This document shows positions 57,685 through 64,000 of a stretch of 64,000 bases of DNA, piece by piece. Source of the DNA: Shewanella sp. MTB7 (GTDB lineage Bacteria > Pseudomonadota > Gammaproteobacteria > Enterobacterales > Shewanellaceae); assembly GCF_027571385.1 (NCBI RefSeq), contig NZ_CP085636.1, positions 5,318,501 through 5,382,500 of the forward strand. The letters run 5' to 3'. Both the position numbers and the translations under genes were made by a program. Numbering within the stretch: position 1 is the first letter of the stretch; each line of letters starts with the position of its first letter. The notes under the pieces are model-generated. The model saw only the letters and a program-made list of their open reading frames with translations. It did no database searches and was not told the DNA's origin.

Positions 57685-58274
57685 TACGCAGCCCCTTGAT
57701 CGACACCGATGATGACATTTCTGTCATCGATATATTGATGAGGTGGAACAACTAAGTTCAATGGAGCGGGTACACCTTGAAATACTCGACCGGCCATATC
57801 AAATTTAGAACCATGACATGGACAGAAGAAGCCTGAAGGAACGCCTTCAACCTGCTCACCAAATGTGTCTGGTAGATAAGTTGGAGAACAACCTAGGTGA
57901 GTACAAAGACCCACTGCGATAAAGAACTCGGGATTGATCGAGCGTCCAGCATTCTGTGCATAAACAGGCTGCTGTTCTTCCACTGATGCAGGATCACGAA
58001 GTTGATCATCCAATGTTGCGAGATTAGCAAGAATCTCTTCAGTACGACGGACAACCCATACAGGTTTTCCACGCCACTCAACACGGATCAATTGACCCGG
58101 CTCTACTTTACTTATGTTTACTTCAACCGGCGCACCTGCAGCTTTCGCTTTGGCACTCGGATTCCATGACTTTATAAAAGGCACCGCTACAGCGACGGCA
58201 CCTACACCACCAACTACGGCGGTGGCTGCGGTCAGAAATCTGCGGCGTCCGGTATCGACTGGCGCATTGCTCAT
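57684..58274 (-). CDS. petA: Rieske iron-sulphur subunit of the bc1 complex
   Basis: A 196-residue protein. The N-terminus GRRRFLTAATAVVGG is a twin-arginine signal that remains as an anchor. The 2Fe-2S ligands are Cys124-T-His126 in CTHLGC and Cys151-His154 in CPCHGS; Cys129 and Cys153 form the disulphide. It is first gene of petABC, in the ubiquinol-cytochrome c reductase. Confidence 0.97.
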   Translation of the reverse strand: MSNAPVDTGRRRFLTAATAVVGGVGAVAVAVPFIKSWNPSAKAKAAGAPVEVNISKVEPGQLIRVEWRGKPVWVVRRTEEILANLATLDDQLRDPASVEEQQPVYAQNAGRSINPEFFIAVGLCTHLGCSPTYLPDTFGEQVEGVPSGFFCPCHGSKFDMAGRVFQGVPAPLNLVVPPHQYIDDRNVIIGVDQGAA

Positions 58275-58596
58275 CCACTTATCTCCAGAGAGTGTTGGAA
58301 TTTTTGTTTTAAATTTTAATAATTTGGTGTTTACCTCAGAACTAAAAAAAGAAACTTGAGGTGGTACTCATTATAGCCAAAAATTAGAAGCAGATCATAG
58401 TAAAACAGTGGACAAAGTTAACTATGTTAGAAAAACATCAAACTTAGCTCGAAAAACACACGTTATAACTAAGGTTTTAGAGGTATTTGAACAGAAGAGG
58501 GGGGAAAAATAAATAGCATTTATTGCTAAATTAGATAGTTGGTTATCATAAGTAAAAAAAAGCTCGGACTAAGCCGAGCTTTTAATTAAAAGGGCT
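58275..58596. other. Intergenic region between hflC and petA
   Basis: 322 bp, AT-rich. The petABC promoter should lie here; a TATAAT-like -10 on the minus strand at 58370-58375 is the best candidate, with a poor -35. The hflC terminator lies at the right end. No extra gene. Confidence 0.45.
58558..58583 (-). terminator. Terminator of hflKC
   Basis: AGCTCGG-N6-CCGAGCT extended by A/T pairs with U-run on the minus strand, 14 bp beyond hflC. Confidence 0.9.
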
Positions 58597-59475
58597 TTAT
58601 TTACCCTGAGAGCTATTCATGTATTTGAAGAACTCATTATCAGGTTCTAAGATCATGACATTTGAACCACTAGCAAAACTCTCCTTATAAGCTTCTAAGC
58701 TACGGAGAAAACTGTAAAACTCAGGATCTTTGGAATAGGCATTCGCATAAATCTCAGCCGATTGCGCATCCCCTTCACCTTTAACTTCCAAAGCTTTACG
58801 TTCAGCATCTGCAATTAGGATAGTAACTGATGCATCTGTTTTCGCACGAATAATCTCAGATTGCTCCATGCCTTGCGCTCTGTGCTCTTTTGCCACAGCG
58901 GTACGTTCTGCACGCATACGCTGGTAGATGCTCGAACTAACGTTAGCAGGTAAGTTAATCTGCTTAACTCTTACATCCACCACTTCAATACCCAGATCAG
59001 ATGCACTTTCAGCTGCATTAGCTAAAGCATCTTGTTGAAGCTCATCACGACTACCCGAAACAATCTCTTTAATCGTGCGACGACCAAACTCGGTACGAAG
59101 ATCATTATTGATTTTGCGTTGTAGCAGTGACTCTGCGGTAGCTTTAATACCACCACCAGTAGAAAGATAGTATTTCTCAAAATCAGCTATTCGCCACTTC
59201 ACGTAAGAGTCAACCATAAGGTCTTTCTTTTCTGATGTGACAAATCTGTCAGCCGCGCCATCCATGGTTTGGATACGAGAGTCAAGAAATTTAATCTTAT
59301 CTATCATAGGCAGTTTAAGATGAAAACCAGGCTGATAGACACGAGTTACACCTTCATCTTTTAAAATCTTACCAAAGCGTGAAACAATCGCTCTCTCACC
59401 TTCATTTACAACCAAGATGGAGGACAAAAATACCGCGACAAGTACTGCAGCAATAATGGCGACTAATCTTCCCAT
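58597..59475 (-). CDS. hflC: HflC, FtsH-associated SPFH membrane protein
   Basis: A 292-residue protein with an N-terminal signal anchor (VAIIAAVLVAVFLSSILVV) and the SPFH/prohibitin domain in the periplasm (VNEGERAIVSRFGKIL...). With HflK it forms a large ring that regulates the FtsH protease. The 2-bp gap to hflK marks cotranscription. Downstream coiled-coil segment (about 190-250) is typical. Confidence 0.95.
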   Translation of the reverse strand: MGRLVAIIAAVLVAVFLSSILVVNEGERAIVSRFGKILKDEGVTRVYQPGFHLKLPMIDKIKFLDSRIQTMDGAADRFVTSEKKDLMVDSYVKWRIADFEKYYLSTGGGIKATAESLLQRKINNDLRTEFGRRTIKEIVSGSRDELQQDALANAAESASDLGIEVVDVRVKQINLPANVSSSIYQRMRAERTAVAKEHRAQGMEQSEIIRAKTDASVTILIADAERKALEVKGEGDAQSAEIYANAYSKDPEFYSFLRSLEAYKESFASGSNVMILEPDNEFFKYMNSSQGK

Positions 59476-59477
59476 TT

Positions 59478-60614
59478 TTAATTCCTCCCTTGACGTTCGG
59501 CACGTGATGGACGTGAGTTAGCCGGCATACTGTTTTGGCTCAGCGTATTACTTGACGAATTAAGTGAAGAAGCTGAACTCACCTTGCGAGGCTTAGTATC
59601 AGATTGACTATTTTGCATCAATTTATCTAAAGGTAAGTACATCATGTTGTTGCTACTCTTAGAGTCAACCAACACCTTATTAGTCCCTTTCAAAACTGAT
59701 TGCATAGCGTCTAGATACAAACGCTCACGTGTCACTTCTGGTGCAGCCTGATATTGAGGTAATAACAATTCAAAACGTGCAATTTTACCTTTAGACTCTA
59801 AGATTTCACGCTGTTTATAAGCGTTAGCTTCCTGTTCCATACGTTGAACCTGACCACGAGCTTGAGGCTCGACAGCTCTAGCATAAGCTTCAGCTTCACG
59901 AATAAAGCGCTGTTCATCTTCTTGAGCTGAAATAGCATCATCAAAGGCATCTTTAACCTCCTCCGGCGGACGTGCTGGTAAGAAGTTGACATCTTCAACC
60001 ATAATACCCAGCTTATACGGCTTGATAATACGCTCGACTTCAGCCCAAGTATCACGACGAATCTGATCACGACCGGTGGTCAGAATGTCATCCATCTTAT
60101 TGTGACCAATAACATAGCGTAAAGCACTATCAGTCGCTTCACGTAAACTTGCATTAGCATCAACAGCACTAAACAGAAAGTTATATGGATCTACAACACG
60201 GTATTGCACATCTAGTTCGACTAAAACCACATTCTCATCAGCAGTAAGCATGCTTCCTGAGGCTGGAATAGAACGAACTGTACTCACATTGACAGGGAAA
60301 ACTTCATCAATAAAATTAGCCTTCCACTGCAAACCAGGCTCGACTTCACCGATATATTTACCAAATCTGAGTTCAACACCTTTCTCAGCTTCTTTAACTG
60401 TATAAAAGCCAGACAGCCCCCATACAACAACTGCGATACCCAACACTATAATTAAGCTAAACGAGCTGAAGCTCGAGCCTGAACCATTGCCTTTACCGCC
60501 AAAGCGCTTAGAGATGTTACGAAAAACTTCATCTAAGTCCGGTGGTCCCTTGTCGTTTCCACTTTTATTACCCCAAGGGTCTTTACCCTTGTTACCGGGC
60601 TCATTCCAAGCCAT
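59478..60614 (-). CDS. hflK: HflK, FtsH-associated SPFH membrane protein
   Basis: A 378-residue partner of HflC. The N-terminal cytoplasmic tail is Gly/Pro/Lys-rich (NEPGNKGKDPWGNKSG), then a membrane segment at about 53-71 and the SPFH domain with coiled coil. The C-terminal ~60 residues are Ser/Asn-rich and low complexity. The gene is 43 bp downstream of hflX in the classical hfq-hflX-hflKC order. Confidence 0.95.
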   Translation of the reverse strand: MAWNEPGNKGKDPWGNKSGNDKGPPDLDEVFRNISKRFGGKGNGSGSSFSSFSLIIVLGIAVVVWGLSGFYTVKEAEKGVELRFGKYIGEVEPGLQWKANFIDEVFPVNVSTVRSIPASGSMLTADENVVLVELDVQYRVVDPYNFLFSAVDANASLREATDSALRYVIGHNKMDDILTTGRDQIRRDTWAEVERIIKPYKLGIMVEDVNFLPARPPEEVKDAFDDAISAQEDEQRFIREAEAYARAVEPQARGQVQRMEQEANAYKQREILESKGKIARFELLLPQYQAAPEVTRERLYLDAMQSVLKGTNKVLVDSKSSNNMMYLPLDKLMQNSQSDTKPRKVSSASSLNSSSNTLSQNSMPANSRPSRAERQGRN

Positions 60615-60657
60615 TTAGCACTCCACAGGTGTATGAAATAAATGAGATCACTAAAAA

Positions 60658-61956
60658 CTACTCAACTGCCGAATGTACGACAATAAAAGTTTCTAACTCC
60701 CCTTCGCTCTGTTTCACAAGTCGATGCCAATCGGCCTCTAACAAGCGAACAGACAAGATACAGTTCCCCAGATCGTCATATTCTTTCTGCTGTATCACAT
60801 CAAGTCGGTATAACTGACCAAGATAATGTCCAGCCGTAGCTGGAATTTCTAAGTCTAATGTTAAAGTCGTCTTTCCAACAATACTGTTGATAGCTTCCTT
60901 TAATAACGCTAGACCCTGTTGCTTCTGAGCTGAAACCCAGACTCGAATCGGAACGCCTTCATCATCATAATCGATTTTAGGGCAAACCTCATCCAACAAG
61001 TCAATCTTATTACAAACAATAAGTTGCGGAACATCTTCAGCACCAACCTCCTTAAGTACAAGTTGAACTTGTTCAAAGTTATCCCCCATATTATCGTCAT
61101 GACAATCGACAATATGGAGTAATAGATCGGCTTCACGTGTTTCTTGCAGTGTCGCTTTAAACGCCGCCACTAAGTCATGTGGCAAATGACGAATAAAACC
61201 AACAGTATCAGCCAGAATAATATCGCCATCATCCAGTTCCAACTTTCTTAATGTCGGATCTAAGGTGGCAAAAAGCTGATCAGCAGCATACACATTTGAT
61301 GCAGTAAGAGAATTGAATAGCGTCGACTTACCTGCGTTGGTATAACCAACTAACGAGACAGTCGCTAAATCACTGCGACGCCTAGCTCTTCGACTCTGTT
61401 CACGTTGCTTATCTACTTTCGCTAAACGCTTATTGATGGTGCTAATCCGGCCTCGGAGTAAACGTCTATCGGTCTCGAGCTGAGTTTCCCCAGGACCTCG
61501 CATACCAATACCACCTTTTTGGCGCTCCAGATGAGTCCAGCCACGTATAAGGCGCGTTGACATGTGGCGTAACTGCGCTAGCTCTACCTGCAACTTTCCT
61601 TCGTACGTGCGTGCTCTCTGAGCAAAAATATCTAAAATTAGCGTAGTACGATCCAAAACACGACATTGGCAGACCATCTCAAGGTTTCTCTCTTGAGCAG
61701 GACTTAATGCATGATTAAAAATCACCACATTTGCTTCTGTCGCAGCAACCATAGCAGCTAACTCATCAGCTTTACCCGAACCTACAAAAAACTTTCGGTC
61801 CGGTGAACGACGGCTCCCTGTTATCACTCCAATACACTGGGCTCCAGCCGACTCCACTAAAAGCTCAAGCTCGACTAAATCTTCCCTGCGTTCCTCATCG
61901 GAGAAATTGATATGAACAAGAACCGCATTTTCTCCTGCCTCATAACGATCAAACAA
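60658..61956 (-). CDS. hflX: GTPase HflX
   Basis: A 432-residue ribosome-associated GTPase that splits stalled 70S ribosomes. An N-terminal HflX domain (about 1-190) with the GMRGPGETQLE motif precedes the G domain: G1 GYTNAGKST, G3 DTVGFI and G4 NKID. It is 19 bp downstream of hfq. Confidence 0.96.
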   Translation of the reverse strand: MFDRYEAGENAVLVHINFSDEERREDLVELELLVESAGAQCIGVITGSRRSPDRKFFVGSGKADELAAMVAATEANVVIFNHALSPAQERNLEMVCQCRVLDRTTLILDIFAQRARTYEGKLQVELAQLRHMSTRLIRGWTHLERQKGGIGMRGPGETQLETDRRLLRGRISTINKRLAKVDKQREQSRRARRRSDLATVSLVGYTNAGKSTLFNSLTASNVYAADQLFATLDPTLRKLELDDGDIILADTVGFIRHLPHDLVAAFKATLQETREADLLLHIVDCHDDNMGDNFEQVQLVLKEVGAEDVPQLIVCNKIDLLDEVCPKIDYDDEGVPIRVWVSAQKQQGLALLKEAINSIVGKTTLTLDLEIPATAGHYLGQLYRLDVIQQKEYDDLGNCILSVRLLEADWHRLVKQSEGELETFIVVHSAVE

Positions 61957-61975
61957 GAAGCAAACTCCTTAACAA

Positions 61976-62263
61976 TTATGACTCACTAGTCTCATCACTC
62001 TGACCATTAAAACCACCGGCTGGTGTTGGGGCAGGTGTTGCGTGATGGGCACTCACGTTAAATGGACGAGCTGGCACGACAGTTGAAATGGCATGCTTGT
62101 AGACCATTTGACTGACCGTATTTTTCAGTAAAATAACAAATTGATCAAATGACTCAACCTGTCCTTGTAGTTTGATGCCATTAACAAGATAAATAGAAAC
62201 AGGAACGCGCTCACGGCGCAGTGCGTTCAAAAACGGGTCTTGTAAAGATTGCCCCTTAGCCAT
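61976..62263 (-). CDS. hfq: RNA chaperone Hfq
   Basis: A 95-residue hexameric Sm-like protein guiding small RNA pairing. The Sm1 (about 10-40: [24 protein letters not shown]) and Sm2 ([12 protein letters not shown]) motifs are intact; proximal-face Gln8, Phe42 and Lys56-His57 equivalents are present. The tail ([10 protein letters not shown]...) is disordered. miaA lies upstream, a 92-bp gap. Confidence 0.98.
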   Translation of the reverse strand: MAKGQSLQDPFLNALRRERVPVSIYLVNGIKLQGQVESFDQFVILLKNTVSQMVYKHAISTVVPARPFNVSAHHATPAPTPAGGFNGQSDETSES

Positions 62264-62355
62264 TTTGTAATTTCCTTTTTATTAAAAATAAGTAGTAAAA
62301 CTAATGCAACGTAAATTTTGTTTAGTTTTAGTATTATATAGTAAGAACTAACTTA

Positions 62356-63309
62356 CTAGCGACATTGTCGCAATACAATGCTTAGGTTTGACTCTAAGCC
62401 ACTTTCCAGCCAATTTAGGTCAGGCCACCCTCTTAACCATGTTAATTGACGTTTAGCTAATTGCCTAGTAGCAACTACCGCTTTTTCGACCATAGTGTCA
62501 TAGTCATACTCGCCATCTAGGTGTTGCCAACATTGTCTGTAGCCAACACACCTCATCGAAGGCAGGTCTATATGCAGCTCATTTCGTTCCCTGAGCGACT
62601 GCACTTCTTCAACGAATCCTTGATTTAACATCAATTTGAATCTTTCTTCTATAGAAAGATGTAACACTTTTCGATCTTTCGGCGAAATAGCAAACTGAAC
62701 CACGTCATAAGGTAGGGGTTCAGATTTGATTTTTGTTAACTCTGTTAACGACTTACCACTAATTCTATAAACTTCGATAGCCCGGGATAATCGTTGCGGG
62801 TCATTTGGATGTATACGCTCAGCAGAAACAAAATCTATCCGTGTGAGTTCATCATGCAAATATTGCCAGCCATGAGTATCAGCTTCAATTTGTATCTGCT
62901 TCCTAATGACATCATCAGCAGCAGGAAGTGGTGACAAACCTTCTAGCAAGGCTTTGAAGTACATCATCGTTCCGCCAACTAATAGTGGAGTTTTTCCTTT
63001 AGTTAAAATATCTTCTATCGCTAGCAGAGCATCGATTCTAAAATTTGCTGCCGAATAACTCTCCTGAGGATCACGAATATCAATCAATCTATGTGGAGCC
63101 TTTATAAGCTCTGCTGCACTGGGCTTTGCACTACCGATATCCATTCCTCGGTAGATAAGAGCAGAATCAACTGATATTATTTCACAGTTATGCTGTTCAA
63201 CCAGCTCTATAGCTAGCGCCGTCTTACCCGAAGCCGTAGGACCCATTAATGTTAGGATCTGAGGTAAAACACCATCACGTGTTTGTGTAAACGAACTATC
63301 TTCAGTCAC
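62356..63309 (-). CDS. miaA: tRNA dimethylallyltransferase MiaA
   Basis: A 317-residue enzyme adding a dimethylallyl group to A37 of tRNAs reading UNN codons. The P-loop [10 protein letters not shown], the conserved [16 protein letters not shown] and the C-terminal [13 protein letters not shown] motif are present. The start overlaps the mutL end by 8 bp, so translation is coupled. Confidence 0.96.
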   Translation of the reverse strand: MTEDSSFTQTRDGVLPQILTLMGPTASGKTALAIELVEQHNCEIISVDSALIYRGMDIGSAKPSAAELIKAPHRLIDIRDPQESYSAANFRIDALLAIEDILTKGKTPLLVGGTMMYFKALLEGLSPLPAADDVIRKQIQIEADTHGWQYLHDELTRIDFVSAERIHPNDPQRLSRAIEVYRISGKSLTELTKIKSEPLPYDVVQFAISPKDRKVLHLSIEERFKLMLNQGFVEEVQSLRERNELHIDLPSMRCVGYRQCWQHLDGEYDYDTMVEKAVVATRQLAKRQLTWLRGWPDLNWLESGLESNLSIVLRQCR

Positions 63310-64000
63310 TCGGTTGCTCTTCTAGCCAAGACTGCCAAGGTAAAACCTTAGCCTTCTGTGTTAATTCATGTTGAATGTCTTTATCCAACATACTAAATGC
63401 ACGCCAGGTTTCTACTACCGACTCAAATCTTGCTTTATCTTGAGTTACTAGCCAAGAGGCCAGAGCCTCGTGACTCGGTTCTTCGAACCTAAGCCACTGC
63501 AATAGCTCAGGGATCACTGTGACTAATTGACTCTGTCTTAAATATGGGGGCACTTTTTTTATAATCAACTGCCCGAGACGGATTGTTATTTCAATGCCTA
63601 ATTTTCTTAGCAGTAGCTCCCTCTCATCGATAGTATTTAACCAATCTTCATCGAACTTGATTGACACAGGCATAAGCAAAGGTTGGCTGACTAATCCACT
63701 GGTAATCTTGCCCATAATGTCTTTCTTAACAAGCCAATTTGCAATAGCCTCTATCGATAACAGAGATAACTTATCATCCACAACATGCACCCAATATTCA
63801 CCTGCTAACACTGGTGGCATCAGGCTCGTCGAATCGCTATTAGGCTGAGAATGGGCTCGATCAACCTCTGGTGTCTTTAACAACCTTGTATAAGCAGCGA
63901 TTTCACTTGCTGAAGGTAGCTCAGCTTGAGAACGAGACGCCCCATTGCCTCTGTTATATGAAGAAACCAAATTTGATTGACCCAATGAAACACTCTGTGT
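63302..64000 (-). CDS. mutL: DNA mismatch repair protein MutL, C-terminal part
   Basis: The frame is open to the right edge of the window, so only the last ~232 residues are visible. A Ser/Asn-rich linker (about the first 60 residues) precedes the dimerisation domain with [22 protein letters not shown] and a LPWQSWL end. The segment EYWVHVV...DKLSLL matches gammaproteobacterial MutL, which lacks the endonuclease DQHAAHERI motif; it is not seen here either. The N-terminal ATPase lies outside the window. Confidence 0.9.
   Translation of the reverse strand, partial: TQSVSLGQSNLVSSYNRGNGASRSQAELPSASEIAAYTRLLKTPEVDRAHSQPNSDSTSLMPPVLAGEYWVHVVDDKLSLLSIEAIANWLVKKDIMGKITSGLVSQPLLMPVSIKFDEDWLNTIDERELLLRKLGIEITIRLGQLIIKKVPPYLRQSQLVTVIPELLQWLRFEEPSHEALASWLVTQDKARFESVVETWRAFSMLDKDIQHELTQKAKVLPWQSWLEEQPSD

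Overview
The window looks like chromosomal DNA of a marine Shewanella or a very close gammaproteobacterial relative. The evidence is gene order and protein identity: mutL-miaA-hfq-hflX-hflK-hflC next to petABC-sspA-sspB, then pabA, argD-astA-astD and crp on the same contig, with moderate-to-low GC and long AT-rich intergenic regions. The species cannot be named from sequence reading alone. No tRNA, rRNA, CRISPR array or intact prophage was seen.

Region by region. 1-6.9 kb: the 3' part of a FUSC-type membrane protein, a DUF6445 protein with a 2OG-oxygenase-like motif, a large secreted DUF1028 protein with three 177-residue repeats, the RNA helicase dbpA and a DUF3313 lipoprotein. 7-17.7 kb: a POT-type transporter, then a nitric oxide response cluster: norR, a divergent unit of a small membrane protein, nnrS and hmp, then an alpha/beta hydrolase and the quinol-type NO reductase norB on the other strand. 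A sigma-54 promoter with three GT-N7-AC NorR-type sites sits between norR and the divergent unit. 17.8-25.3 kb: a zinc-ribbon/MarR pair, a tricorn-like protease, yheV, the ABC-F gene yheS and a TIGR02444 gene. 25.3-30.1 kb: an accessory block with a transposase remnant, AT-rich hypothetical genes and a GMC oxidoreductase with a Tat-signal partner. 30.1-32.4 kb: yheT-yheU-prkB. 32.4-41.0 kb: a 78-bp tandem repeat, a small inverted-repeat (MITE-like) element, a czcCBA-type heavy-metal RND efflux operon, a CzcI-like Cys/His protein and a Sel1-repeat protein. 41.4-44.5 kb: crp, a PepSY protein and a PhoPQ-like two-component system. 44.6-49.4 kb: a DUF1338 protein and the arginine genes astD, astA, argD. 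49.8-56.5 kb: an HDOD protein, an S9 peptidase, pabA, sspB, sspA and petC. 56.5-64 kb: petB, petA, hflC, hflK, hflX, hfq, miaA and the end of mutL.

How the parts work together. NorR probably senses NO and switches on the nnrS-hmp unit through sigma-54, giving NO protection and aerobic NO dioxygenation, while NorB removes NO with quinol electrons. ArgD, AstA and AstD supply arginine synthesis/catabolism steps. PetABC forms the cytochrome bc1 complex; HflKC is the FtsH-associated membrane pair; SspB delivers ssrA-tagged substrates to ClpXP.

The order yheS-yheT-yheU-prkB-crp known from enterobacteria is preserved here but split in two places by accessory DNA (25.3-30.1 and 32.4-41.0 kb). The most unusual observations are the MITE-like element that supplies the last seven codons and stop of the czcA-type gene, the GAFTSA loop of NorR, the three-site/sigma-54 control region, the 78-bp tandem array, and a cluster of overlapping small genes at 25.8-26.5 kb.
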